20,900 nt of DNA from Microcaldota archaeon (GCA_015522865.1 WALN01000020.1:1-20900); one strand, 5' to 3'. Shown: positions 1-6,294, counted from the first letter of the stretch. The notes: generated from the sequence alone by a model not told the origin. Translations and numbers: made by a program.

Positions 1-21
1 AAATTCTATAAGCTCCTTCAT
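1..21 (-). CDS. Possible 5' end of a divergent gene, cut by the left edge
   Basis: On the minus strand an ATG at 21 opens a frame reading MKELIEF to the window edge. An AT-rich TATA-like stretch (minus strand of 41-50) lies about 25 nt upstream, the spacing seen before the confident first genes in this window. Only seven codons are visible, so no function can be given and the frame could be chance. The arrangement would make it divergent from the NTPase gene that starts at 99. Confidence 0.3.
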
Positions 22-50
22 ATTTTCATTTCTCTTCTTTAATTTAATAC

Positions 51-62
51 TTTTATGCTATA
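51..62 (+). promoter_or_regulatory. TATA-like promoter element for the NTPase gene
   Basis: The sequence TTTATGCTATA lies about 40 nt before the ATG at 99. A transcript starting about 25 nt downstream would have a short leader of 15-20 nt containing AAGGG just before the start codon. It was recognised by composition and position only. Confidence 0.4.
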
Positions 63-98
63 CGCAGCAAATTTAAGTTTTTGTTTTGTAAGGGAATT

Positions 99-632
99 AT
101 GAAAGTTTTAATTGGCTCGCAAAATCCAGTAAAAATAGCAGCGACAAAAGATGCATTTTCCAAGTATTTTGGAAATGTCGAAATTGTAGAAATAAAAGTT
201 GATCCTGAAGTTTCTCCACAACCAATAGACGAGGAAACGTTTGACGGAGCTAGAAACAGAGCTTTGAGTTTGAAGAGGCTAAATGAGGAAAGAGATTTGG
301 GCGCAGATTTTTTTGTTGGTATTGAAGGTGGAATAATTAAATCTTATTCAAAGTGGTTCACTTTTAGCGTGGCCTGCGTTGTTAACCAGGACGGGAAGAT
401 TGGAATTGGAACTTCTGGCTTTGTCGAGCTCCCTAAAAAGGTTGTTGAGCAAATATTGAGAGGAAAAGAACTGGGGAAAGTGATAGACGAGCTCACCGGA
501 GAGAAGAACCTTTCGCAGAAAAAAGGAGCAGTCGGGCTTTTTACAAAAAATATTATAGACAGAAAAGCATTTAATGCCCATGCGGTTGTTCTCGCGCTCG
601 CCCCCTTTCTAAACAAGTCATTTTTCCAATAG
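99..632 (+). CDS. Inosine/xanthosine triphosphatase, DUF84 (YjjX) family
   Basis: This house-cleaning NTPase should hydrolyse the non-canonical purine nucleotides ITP and XTP to monophosphates, keeping deaminated bases out of RNA and DNA. The 177-residue protein has the family layout: SQNPVK at the N-terminus (7-12), GARNRA (50-55), the glycine-rich VGIEGG segment (73-78) and a C-terminal part with ELGKVIDELTG, KKGAVG and VVLALAPF. The ATG at 99 was chosen because family members begin with M-K-V-x-I-G-S-x-N-P; a TTG at 81 in the same frame would add six atypical residues. It stands 29 bp upstream of nep1 and is probably a separate transcription unit. Functionally it complements purA and purB elsewhere in the window, since IMP is the PurA substrate, but that link is inference. 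Confidence 0.88.
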   Translation: MKVLIGSQNPVKIAATKDAFSKYFGNVEIVEIKVDPEVSPQPIDEETFDGARNRALSLKRLNEERDLGADFFVGIEGGIIKSYSKWFTFSVACVVNQDGKIGIGTSGFVELPKKVVEQILRGKELGKVIDELTGEKNLSQKKGAVGLFTKNIIDRKAFNAHAVVLALAPFLNKSFFQ

Positions 633-642
633 TTTTTATTAT
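633..642 (+). promoter_or_regulatory. TATA-like box before nep1, consistent with leaderless start
   Basis: TTTTTATTAT begins right at the stop of the NTPase gene and is centred about 25 nt before the nep1 ATG. No Shine-Dalgarno precedes that ATG, so transcription and translation probably start at nearly the same base. Confidence 0.45.
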
Positions 643-661
643 TTGAACTAATTGTTTTTTT

Positions 662-1312
662 ATGATTACCTTTGTTTTTGCTGAATCTGCTCTTGAGGAG
701 GTGCCGGAAAAAATACGCAGAAAAGTAAAGGGCAGCATCCTGGACTCAAATATTATGCACAAAGAGATGTTCAAACTTAAAGATTTCAAGAGGCGCGGGA
801 GGCCGGACCTGATTCACTTTTCTCTCCTGCTCCTTCTTGATTCGCTTCCAAACAAAAAATCAGAATTGCAAGTGTTTATCCACACCAGAAATAACAAAGT
901 GATTTCTGTAAATACTGAAACGCGCCTTCCGCGCGCCTATAACCGATTTTATGGGCTCATGGAAAAGCTTTTTGAAAGCGGAGAAATTAGAACTGATGAT
1001 GGAAAAGTCCTTTTGAAGCTTGAGAAAATGACTTTGAGAGAACTTATTGAAAGAATAAATGCAGACAAAACAATTTTAATGCATGAAAGTGGAAAAAGAT
1101 TAGGCATTGAAAAGCTTTCAGAAAAATTTTCAGGTGGAAACAATTTAGTTGTAATTGGCGGATTTCCGCATGGAACTTTTTCAGACTCAACTTTTTCTTT
1201 AATAAAGGGCGCAGAGATTGTTTCTGTGTTTCCGAAACAACTTCCAGTATGGTCTGTTGCTTCGTTTGTAGTTGATGCATATGAGCTTTACCTCGAAAAG
1301 AGAGAGCATTAA
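662..1312 (+). CDS. nep1: Nep1/Emg1, rRNA pseudouridine N1-methyltransferase
   Basis: Nep1 is a SPOUT-class, SAM-dependent methyltransferase that modifies a pseudouridine in helix 35 of 16S rRNA and helps small-subunit assembly. The 216-residue protein carries the family's RRGRPDLIHFSLL (44-56), IHTRN (73-77) and ETRLPRAYNRF (86-96), all RNA-binding and dimer-surface motifs. The C-terminal VVIGGFPHGTFSD belongs to the SPOUT knot that holds the cofactor. Length is normal. The start has no Shine-Dalgarno but a TATA-like box about 25 nt upstream. The 3' end overlaps the start of the next gene (RNase P subunit) by 32 nt, indicating cotranscription with the translation cluster. Confidence 0.93.
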   Translation: MITFVFAESALEEVPEKIRRKVKGSILDSNIMHKEMFKLKDFKRRGRPDLIHFSLLLLLDSLPNKKSELQVFIHTRNNKVISVNTETRLPRAYNRFYGLMEKLFESGEIRTDDGKVLLKLEKMTLRELIERINADKTILMHESGKRLGIEKLSEKFSGGNNLVVIGGFPHGTFSDSTFSLIKGAEIVSVFPKQLPVWSVASFVVDAYELYLEKREH

Positions 1313-1574
1313 AAAAATAGCAAAAAAAAGAGCGTTGAAACTGCTAAAGATGGCAAGGGAAACTTATGACAAAGACCCAAAACTTTCTAAAAGATATGTT
1401 GAGCTTGCGCGCAAAATAGCTATGAAGCACAGAATTCACTTGCCAGCAGCTTTCTGCAGGAAGTGCAATACTATTTTCATTCCAGGAAAAACCTTAAAAA
1501 TACGCATTTCCTCTAAACAAATATTATATATTTGTTTGGTTTGTAATTATACGAGGAGAAAGGTGATTACTTGA
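1281..1574 (+). CDS. rnp4: RNase P protein component 4 (Rpp21/Rpr2 family)
   Basis: This is the zinc-ribbon subunit of archaeal RNase P, which matures tRNA 5' ends together with Rpp29/Pop4 and the catalytic RNA. The 97-residue protein has a basic helical N-terminal half (ESIKKIAKKRALKLLKMA) followed by a zinc ribbon with two cysteine pairs, CRKC and CLVC, and the family-like PGKTLKIRI between them. In-frame TTG (1272) and ATG (1275) codons are alternative starts; ATG 1281 was preferred because AGTTGAT lies four bases before it. It overlaps nep1 by 32 nt, and its TGA stop shares one base with the ATG of rps19e (TGATG), so the three genes look translationally coupled. It is slightly shorter than typical archaeal members. 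Confidence 0.85.
   Translation: MSFTSKRESIKKIAKKRALKLLKMARETYDKDPKLSKRYVELARKIAMKHRIHLPAAFCRKCNTIFIPGKTLKIRISSKQILYICLVCNYTRRKVIT
1561..1567 (+). promoter_or_regulatory. Strong Shine-Dalgarno (AGGTGAT) for rps19e
   Basis: AGGTGAT matches the 3' end of archaeal 16S rRNA and lies six bases before the ATG at 1574 (three before an in-frame TTG at 1571). It is inside the end of rnp4 and supports starting rps19e at 1574. Confidence 0.75.
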
Positions 1575-1960
1575 TGAAACAATCAGATTTAATGACAGTT
1601 GCTAGAGCAGAGCTTGAAAAATTGCCTGAGTTGAAGCCTCCAGACTGGCTGATGCATGTAAAAACTGGTCTGGGAAAAGAGAGGCGGCCTGACAATATTG
1701 CAGATTTTTGGTATAGTAGATGTGCTTCCTTGTTATTTGCACTCTCACATGGAGCAAGCGGTGTCCAGGCGTTGAGAAATAAATACGGAAGCAAGCAGAA
1801 GCATACGCGGGGAGGGAAGTTTCATCATAAAAAGGCAGGCGGAAAGATAATAAGGACTGCTTTGCAGATGTTGGAAAAAATAGGTTTTGTTGAAAAGGAA
1901 AAAAACGGCAGAGTACTTACTTCCAAAGGGCAGTCTTTTATTAACAAACTTAAAAGGTGA
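1574..1960 (+). CDS. rps19e: 30S ribosomal protein S19e
   Basis: S19e is a small-subunit head protein shared by archaea and eukaryotes and absent from bacteria. The 128-residue sequence shows the winged-helix family pattern: PPDWLMHVKTGLGKERRP, then DFWYSRCASLL, VQALRNKYGSKQ, a HHKKAGGKIIRTALQMLEKIGFVEK core and a LTSKGQSFINKL C-terminus. The start follows an AGGTGAT Shine-Dalgarno. It sits in the conserved rps19e - PDCD5 - rpl39e - rpl31e - eif6 order, and its last codons contain the Shine-Dalgarno of the next gene. Confidence 0.95.
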   Translation: MKQSDLMTVARAELEKLPELKPPDWLMHVKTGLGKERRPDNIADFWYSRCASLLFALSHGASGVQALRNKYGSKQKHTRGGKFHHKKAGGKIIRTALQMLEKIGFVEKEKNGRVLTSKGQSFINKLKR

Positions 1961-1961
1961 T
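1955..1961 (+). promoter_or_regulatory. Strong Shine-Dalgarno (AGGTGAT) overlapping the rps19e stop
   Basis: AGGTGAT includes the TGA stop of rps19e. No ATG, GTG or TTG in the PDCD5 frame follows within normal distance; the only plausible initiator is a CTG three bases downstream at 1965. The same three-base gap is seen before the ATG of pfdA (GTGAT, AAA, then ATG). Confidence 0.65.
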
Positions 1962-1964
1962 TAT

Positions 1965-2225
1965 CTGGAAGAAAGCGAAAAGCTCCTGCAGGAAGAGATG
2001 GTGAGGAAGAAAGTGCTGAGGCAAATTTTATCCCCCGAGGCTTACGAAAGGATGATGAATATCCGCCTTTCCAATTTCGATTTTTATGTCTCCCTCTTTT
2101 CCATTTTAGTTAAGCTTGTTCAGCAGAATAAAATTACTGCGCCTGTCTCGGATAGAGATTTGAAATCTCTGGCGCTTAAGCTCAGCTCTTCCTCGCAAAG
2201 ACAAGGAAAAATAATAATGAAGTAG
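1965..2225 (+). CDS. PDCD5-family DNA-binding protein, probable CTG start
   Basis: Archaeal PDCD5 homologues are small helical proteins that bind double-stranded DNA; their cellular role is poorly defined, though they are almost always in this ribosomal cluster. The diagnostic part is RKKVLRQILSPEAYERMMNIRL, followed by helices and a basic tail. The start is uncertain. The frame is open back into rps19e, but those residues are only a shadow of S19e. A perfect AGGTGAT lies three bases before CTG 1965, giving 86 residues with an amphipathic first helix (YLEESEKLLQEEMVRKK). The alternative ATG at 1998 gives 75 residues, with AGGA five bases upstream, and would lose part of the helix that family members keep. 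Family members are usually about 110 residues, so either form is short. Confidence 0.75.
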   Translation: MEESEKLLQEEMVRKKVLRQILSPEAYERMMNIRLSNFDFYVSLFSILVKLVQQNKITAPVSDRDLKSLALKLSSSSQRQGKIIMK

Positions 2226-2234
2226 AGGGATAAT

Positions 2235-2399
2235 ATGGCAAAAAATAAGTCTTCTAAGAAGAAGAAAAAACTCGGAAAAGCAATAGCTAAAAATAGAACT
2301 ATACCTGCATTTGTGACCTTAAAGACAAACAGGAGAGTTTCACGTAATCCACGAAGAAGAAATTGGCGTTCTAAGAAACTTAAAATTAAAGAAAAGTAG
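2235..2399 (+). CDS. rpl39e: 50S ribosomal protein L39e
   Basis: L39e is a tiny, highly basic large-subunit protein lining the exit tunnel. The 54-residue product has the family pattern: N-terminal MAKNKSSKKKKKLGKAIAKN, then RTIPAFVTLKTNRRVSRNPRRRNWRSKKLK, where the P-A-F-V-x-x-K-T-N-R core and the R-R-x-W-R-x-x-K-L end are diagnostic. GAGGGATA precedes the ATG as a moderate Shine-Dalgarno. It lies 9 nt after the PDCD5 gene, and its stop overlaps the Shine-Dalgarno of rpl31e. The N-terminal lysine run is somewhat longer than usual. Confidence 0.93.
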   Translation: MAKNKSSKKKKKLGKAIAKNRTIPAFVTLKTNRRVSRNPRRRNWRSKKLKIKEK

Positions 2400-2409
2400 G
2401 TGAGTGAAA

Positions 2410-2853
2410 ATGAAGGATATTGAAGCAAGCAAAGAGGCTAAAGCCAAACTTAAGCAAAGAGAAAAGCAGAAAGAGAAAGAAGAGAAGTTGAGAGAAGAAA
2501 AGGAGGGGCAAGTTCGAAAGCCCAAGGAAAAGAAAGAGCTAAAAGAGAAGGAAGAAGAGGAAAAGCCAAAAGAGAAGAAAACTCCAGTAGGGGAAAAACC
2601 TTCTGTTGAGCGCACTTATATAGTGCCCCTTGCAAAAGCTATGAGAAAACCCGCAAGCAGAAGAGCAAATGCGGCAACGAAACTTTTAAGGGAATTTATA
2701 GCGCGGCACATGAAAAACCCCAAAGTGAAAATAGACGAGAAAGTTAACAACGAGATCAGAACAAGGGGAGCGCGGAAGCCACTCAAAAAAGTGAAAGTTA
2801 CAGTTTCAAAGGAAATTGACGGAACAATATATGTAAATTTGGCAGAAGGATGA
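2410..2853 (+). CDS. rpl31e: 50S ribosomal protein L31e with long charged N-terminal extension
   Basis: L31e sits near the exit tunnel of the archaeal and eukaryotic large subunit. The family domain fills residues about 66-147: VERTYIVPLAKAM, RRANAATKLLREFIARHMK, then VKID and the beta-rich KKVKVTVSKEIDGTIYVNL end. In front is an unusual stretch of about 65 residues made almost entirely of lysine and glutamate with a few prolines, predicted helical or disordered. Typical archaeal L31e is 80-100 residues; this one is 147. The ATG at 2410 lies six bases after AGGTGA, and an in-frame GTG at 2404 touches the Shine-Dalgarno and is less likely. The extension belongs to the same continuous frame as the domain, so it is not a separate gene. 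Confidence 0.93.
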   Translation: MKDIEASKEAKAKLKQREKQKEKEEKLREEKEGQVRKPKEKKELKEKEEEEKPKEKKTPVGEKPSVERTYIVPLAKAMRKPASRRANAATKLLREFIARHMKNPKVKIDEKVNNEIRTRGARKPLKKVKVTVSKEIDGTIYVNLAEG

Positions 2854-2854
2854 A

Positions 2855-3502
2855 ATGCTTGAAAAAATTTCCATGTACAAAAACCCATTCGTAGGCCTTT
2901 ACGCTAGTGCAAGTGACAAATATGCTTTGGTTGCTTCTCCGCACAAATTTTCATCATCACTTAAAAAAATATTAAAGTCAGAGATTATTAACCTAGATAT
3001 TAATTATTCCTTACTTACTGGTTTATTTTCTGTTTTAAATTCCAATGGTTGTATCCTTCCATTTTTCGCCGGCAAAGAGGAAAAAATTGTGCGTTCTCTT
3101 GGTCTAAACACTTTTAAATTATCGCACCATCCTGCGGTTTCAAACAATATTTTAGCCAATGATACGGCAGCGATTGTGAATCCGGACCTAACTAAGAGCG
3201 AGGTGAAGGGGATAGAAGATGCTCTTGGTGTGGAAGTGGTCAAGCGCAAAATAGGAGATTACAAGACAGTTGGCGCAACTTCTGTTGTTACAAACAGGGG
3301 CCTATTCCTATTTAACAACTCTTCTGATGAAGAGTTGAGGGAACTTGAAGAGATTTTTTCAGTTAAGGGTCTTCGGGGCACTTCTAATATGGGGTCTTTC
3401 TTCAATGGACTCAGCATTATAGCCAACTCCAAAGGAGTGGCAGTTGGCTCACTTACGTCTGGAGTGGAAGCGCAGAGAATTTATGAAGCTTTGTTGGGTT
3501 AG
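2855..3502 (+). CDS. eif6: Translation initiation factor 6 (aIF6)
   Basis: aIF6 binds the large ribosomal subunit through L14/L24e and prevents premature joining with the small subunit. The 215-residue protein has the pentein fold pattern of the family: KNPFVGLYASASDKYALVA at the start, DTAAIVNPDLTKSEVKGIEDALGVEVVKRKIGDYKTVGATSVVTNRGL in the middle, and SNMGSFFNGLSIIANSKGVAVGSLTSG near the end. Starting at 2855 gives the usual five to six residues before the first strand; ATG 2873 would remove them. It begins one base after the rpl31e stop, so it depends on the same transcript. In many archaea rplX (LX/L18a) follows; here it does not. Confidence 0.95.
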   Translation: MLEKISMYKNPFVGLYASASDKYALVASPHKFSSSLKKILKSEIINLDINYSLLTGLFSVLNSNGCILPFFAGKEEKIVRSLGLNTFKLSHHPAVSNNILANDTAAIVNPDLTKSEVKGIEDALGVEVVKRKIGDYKTVGATSVVTNRGLFLFNNSSDEELRELEEIFSVKGLRGTSNMGSFFNGLSIIANSKGVAVGSLTSGVEAQRIYEALLG

Positions 3503-3512
3503 CTATAAAACA
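3503..3512 (+). promoter_or_regulatory. TATA box in front of pfdA-ftsY
   Basis: CTATAAAACA begins immediately after the eif6 stop, about 30 nt before the pfdA ATG. A transcript would start just ahead of GTGATTAAATG, giving a very short leader that still contains a partial Shine-Dalgarno. It suggests an internal promoter in the otherwise continuous cluster. Confidence 0.55.
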
Positions 3513-3538
3513 TTTGCTAGAATGAGAAAAGTGATTAA

Positions 3539-3898
3539 ATGAATGAAGAAGAGTATAAACAAGTTGTTTTGCAGAATGAACTGAAAAAAATTGAGGCGTT
3601 AATTGAAGAGACGCGTCTTCTTTTACAGGAGATAGAAAACACAAAGAAGTCTTTGGATGCAGTTCAGAATTCCAAAAGCGTTTACCTGCCACTTGGTGCA
3701 GGCGTTTTTATTAAGGCAGAAGCTGGCGGAGACTACTTTCTAAGTATTGGGGCAGAGGTTGTTGAGAAAAAGAAGAAGGAAGATGTGAAGTTATTTTTGG
3801 AGAAAAAAGAAAGGGAAGTTATGGAGAAATATAAATTATTAACCTCTGAAGCTTCGCAGTTGATGCAGTATTTGAAAAGAGGGAACGAAAATGTTTGA
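3539..3898 (+). CDS. pfdA: Prefoldin alpha subunit
   Basis: Prefoldin is a hexameric (two alpha, four beta) chaperone that captures unfolded proteins at the tips of coiled-coil tentacles and passes them to the thermosome. The 119-residue protein shows the alpha-subunit architecture: an N-terminal coiled coil (about 1-45), two beta hairpins around VYLPLGAGVFIKAEAGGDYFLSIGAEVVEKK, and a C-terminal coiled coil. It follows eif6 after 36 nt and overlaps ftsY by 8 nt, the conserved archaeal order. GTGAT lies three bases before the ATG. Confidence 0.9.
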   Translation: MNEEEYKQVVLQNELKKIEALIEETRLLLQEIENTKKSLDAVQNSKSVYLPLGAGVFIKAEAGGDYFLSIGAEVVEKKKKEDVKLFLEKKEREVMEKYKLLTSEASQLMQYLKRGNENV

Positions 3899-4925
3899 GA
3901 TGCTTAAAAATAAAATTGGCGCCTTCATTTCAAATATAGCAAAAAAAGAAAAGCAGGTTATTAAAAAAAAGCCACAACAGGCACCTATAAAGAAAATCCC
4001 CAAAAAACAGATTAAGAGCGGAGTTCCAGCAAAAGAGAAAAAAATTGTTAAAAAGAATATTATTGGGAAGGTTCGCGCGCTAATTTCTAAAAAGGTTAAA
4101 ATTGAAGAAAAAGATGTAGCGCAGTTTTTTGATGAGTTGAAAATCTCTTTGCTTGAAAGTGATGTCTCCCTCGACACCACTGACTATATAATTGATAAGC
4201 TCAGAAAAAACATTGTCGGAAAAGAGTTTGATAAAAATAAAATCGATGAGGAAATAAAAACAGCTATTAAAAAAATTTTGGAAGGAATGCTGATCGCCCC
4301 GCCGGATTTTTTCAGCCTGGTAAAAAATAAGTCCAAACCAATAATTATATTGTTTTTAGGCCCTAACGGAACCGGGAAGACGACCACAATTGCTAAATTA
4401 GTCTATCTTCTGAAAAAACATTCAATTTCTTCTGTTATTGCTGCTTCTGATACATTTAGAGCTGCCGCATTAGAGCAGCTTGAGAAACATGCAAATACTC
4501 TTAATGTAAAACTTATCAAACACAAATACGGCGCGGACCCCTCCGCAGTGGCATTTGATGCAATCCAATATGCAAAGGCGCATAATATTGACGTGGTGCT
4601 TGTGGATACTGCAGGAAGACAAGAAACTAATTACAATTTGCTGAAAGAAATGGAAAAAATTAATAGAGTGGTCAAGCCAGACTTTAAAATATTCGTTGGC
4701 GAGGCGATAGCTGGACATGCTCTTGTTGACCAGATAAAAAAATTTAAAGAGGATATTGGTGTTGATTTTGTAATTTTAACTAAAATTGACTGCGATGCTA
4801 AAGGAGGAAATACTTTCAGCATCTCTCACGACCTAAATATACCCGTCCTGTTTGTTGGAACCGGCGAAAACTATCCTGATTTGGCGCAGTTCAAGCCTTC
4901 ATTTGTGGTCAATAAATTATTGTAG
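3891..4925 (+). CDS. ftsY: Signal recognition particle receptor FtsY
   Basis: FtsY is the SRP-type GTPase at the membrane that receives SRP54-ribosome complexes for cotranslational targeting. Domains of the 344-residue protein are a basic N-terminal region (1-65, lysine-rich rather than the acidic A domain of many bacteria), the helical N domain (about 66-140), and the G domain. The G domain has GPNGTGKT (157-164), DTFRAAALEQ from 187, DTAGR (239-243), TKIDCDAKGG from 297 and a closing GTGENYPDLAQF. The TKxDGDAKGG consensus has Cys in place of the first Gly here. The start overlaps the end of pfdA by 8 nt. The basic N-terminal region may contact membrane lipid or rRNA directly; that is inference. 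Confidence 0.95.
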   Translation: MFEMLKNKIGAFISNIAKKEKQVIKKKPQQAPIKKIPKKQIKSGVPAKEKKIVKKNIIGKVRALISKKVKIEEKDVAQFFDELKISLLESDVSLDTTDYIIDKLRKNIVGKEFDKNKIDEEIKTAIKKILEGMLIAPPDFFSLVKNKSKPIIILFLGPNGTGKTTTIAKLVYLLKKHSISSVIAASDTFRAAALEQLEKHANTLNVKLIKHKYGADPSAVAFDAIQYAKAHNIDVVLVDTAGRQETNYNLLKEMEKINRVVKPDFKIFVGEAIAGHALVDQIKKFKEDIGVDFVILTKIDCDAKGGNTFSISHDLNIPVLFVGTGENYPDLAQFKPSFVVNKLL

Positions 4926-4930
4926 GTGAT
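4924..4930 (+). promoter_or_regulatory. Shine-Dalgarno abutting the kinase start codon
   Basis: AGGTGAT lies directly against ATG 4931 with no spacer and three bases before TTG 4934. Spacing elsewhere in this window is two to six bases, so TTG 4934 may be the true initiator; the protein differs by one residue. Confidence 0.5.
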
Positions 4931-5476
4931 ATGTTGGAACATAAACCAATTATTGTTATTTCCGGCAGGAAAGGAACTGGCAAGACATCGCTTGCAAAGC
5001 TTCTTTCCAAGCATCTCAATCTACCTTACATTAGTTCGAGGGAGTACTATGAGCGAAAAGCTAAAGAACGGAATATTTCTCCAACAAGGCAGAATTTGGA
5101 GGCGCTGGTTTCCAAATTGCACAAGGAAAAGGGGATGGAAAAAGTTATGAGAGAGATGATGAGCAAAGTAAAGTTACATAAAGGAGCGATAGTTGATGGC
5201 ATACGCTTTCAGTCTGCAATAGAACATTTAAGAAAAAAATTTGGAGGGGGCGTTTTTGTGATAGGTTTGGAAGCTTCAGCAAGAGAAAGATTTGCGAGAA
5301 TAAAAAAGAGAGGGAACGAGGAATCCCGCCAGACATTTGAAGAGTTTCTAAAAGGAGAAAAAACAAGAGTTGAAAATCACGCAGATGAGGTGGTTGCCAA
5401 AGCTGATTTAAAAATCAACAGCCCAAAATCAGTTGAAAATATCCTGCAAGTTTTAAAAAAGAAATTTAATTTATGA
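4931..5476 (+). CDS. UPF0200-like P-loop nucleotide kinase
   Basis: This is a small P-loop kinase-like protein related to the archaeal UPF0200 and dephospho-CoA/adenylate kinase families. The 181-residue sequence begins with the Walker A motif GRKGTGKT (12-19). It continues with SREYYERKAKERNISPTRQNLEALVSKLHKEKG, a segment matching the UPF0200 region that reads roughly V-x-R-x-x-x-x-x-R-G-L-x-x-T-x-x-N, then AIVDGIRFQSAIEHLRKKFG, and a lid-like RFARIKKRGNEESRQTFEEF. The substrate is unknown. It is the last gene of the translation cluster, starting 5 nt after ftsY, and its stop overlaps the convergent surface-protein gene by 6 nt. Confidence 0.72.
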   Translation: MLEHKPIIVISGRKGTGKTSLAKLLSKHLNLPYISSREYYERKAKERNISPTRQNLEALVSKLHKEKGMEKVMREMMSKVKLHKGAIVDGIRFQSAIEHLRKKFGGGVFVIGLEASARERFARIKKRGNEESRQTFEEFLKGEKTRVENHADEVVAKADLKINSPKSVENILQVLKKKFNL

Positions 5477-6244
5477 TGGTTTTACCCTTATGCTTATCTC
5501 CATGTCTCCATCCACATTAAACCATTTCTTTTCGAGATTTTTTTCATAAGGATTGTTTATAACTGGCCAGTACTGTTCATCAACTGTTTCGTTCGAGTCT
5601 CTAAGCATTATGAACCTTCCGAATGAATAATCAGAATAACTCACTATCCAGTAGTATTTTCTGGCGTCAACTAAGGTATTTGGATAAAAACTAACTTCTT
5701 TTTTTTGTGTTTGAGGCGTTGTTCCGTTGCATTTGCCTACTGTTAACACCTCGCCAGAATCATAAATACTTTGATTTAAATCTGGTGCTTTTTCATCGCC
5801 TCCAACTATCATTACTCTAAAAAAATATGTTGGCGTGTTTTTTATGCAATATTTGGATATAATTATCTGCTCCAGAAGTGTGCGCTTAGCAAATCTCACT
5901 CTTTTCGCTAAATATGGCGCATTTGCCACGTATTTAACAGACATTTTTTCATTTCCGTAGTATCCTGCATTCTCATCAAACAAATTCACTGTTTTTTCGT
6001 TCTCGACTAAAATTTCATCTGTTGGCAAAATAGTCGCAGTGGGTCGGGGCGTCGGGGAGGGAGTATAAGTTACAGATGGTGTTGGAGAGGGAGTTGGAGT
6101 TGCTGTGGGAGTATAAGTTACAGATGGTGTTGGAGTTGTAGTTACATTTGTTTTTGCTTCTGGGTAAACTAACATCCCAATTATAGACACTAGTATCAAT
6201 ATTGAAACAAAAAGAGCCATTTCGATGTATTTGTATTCCTTCAC
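5471..6244 (-). CDS. Membrane-anchored surface protein with Thr/Pro stalk
   Basis: I do not recognise a named family. Visible parts of the 257-residue protein are: a single N-terminal hydrophobic helix (about 9-27, FVSILILVSIIGMLVY) acting as signal anchor; a Thr/Pro/Ser stalk (33-75) with two copies of a 16-residue unit beginning PSVTYT; and a folded domain of about 170 residues. That domain is beta-rich and its layout (KMSVKYVANAPYLAKRVRF, then YDSGEVL, then LVDARKYYWIVSYSD, then a final WFNVDGDMEISIRV) resembles jelly-roll carbohydrate-binding or choice-of-anchor domains; that assignment is inference. Several N-x-S/T sequons (NVT, NQS, NGT, NET) fit an external, glycosylated protein. The start is GTG 6244, about 24 nt from a TATA-like box; ATG 6220 is an alternative directly before the helix. 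Confidence 0.7.
   Translation of the reverse strand: MKEYKYIEMALFVSILILVSIIGMLVYPEAKTNVTTTPTPSVTYTPTATPTPSPTPSVTYTPSPTPRPTATILPTDEILVENEKTVNLFDENAGYYGNEKMSVKYVANAPYLAKRVRFAKRTLLEQIIISKYCIKNTPTYFFRVMIVGGDEKAPDLNQSIYDSGEVLTVGKCNGTTPQTQKKEVSFYPNTLVDARKYYWIVSYSDYSFGRFIMLRDSNETVDEQYWPVINNPYEKNLEKKWFNVDGDMEISIRVKPS
6059..6135. repeat. Tandem DNA repeat coding the Thr/Pro stalk
   Basis: Two identical 29-bp copies (6059-6087 and 6107-6135) are offset by 48 bp, exactly 16 codons. They encode the two PSVTYTP units of the stalk in the minus-strand surface protein. The in-frame period would let copy number change by slippage or recombination without breaking the frame. Confidence 0.85.
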
Positions 6245-6261
6245 ATTAATACAAATCAGAT

Positions 6262-6274
6262 ATTTTTTAATATG
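6262..6274 (-). promoter_or_regulatory. TATA-like box for the surface-protein gene
   Basis: On the minus strand the sequence CATATTAAAAAA is centred about 24 nt before the GTG at 6244, with no Shine-Dalgarno between. This supports a leaderless transcript starting at GTG. Confidence 0.45.
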
Positions 6275-6294
6275 TTTGCGGTTGCGGGAAAATG

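Noticed and set aside
1887..1964. Longer PDCD5 frame starting from TTG 1887
   Set aside because: These codons lie inside rps19e and translate as a frame-shifted shadow of it; no PDCD5-like residues appear before 1962, and the Shine-Dalgarno is at 1955.
2410..2610. Charged leader of L31e considered as a separate small gene
   Set aside because: It continues in the same frame without a stop into the L31e domain, and no second Shine-Dalgarno or promoter precedes the domain.
6059..6135. Repeats considered as a CRISPR array
   Set aside because: Only two copies, at a period of 48 bp inside a coding frame, translating into a Thr/Pro stalk; no further repeats or cas genes.
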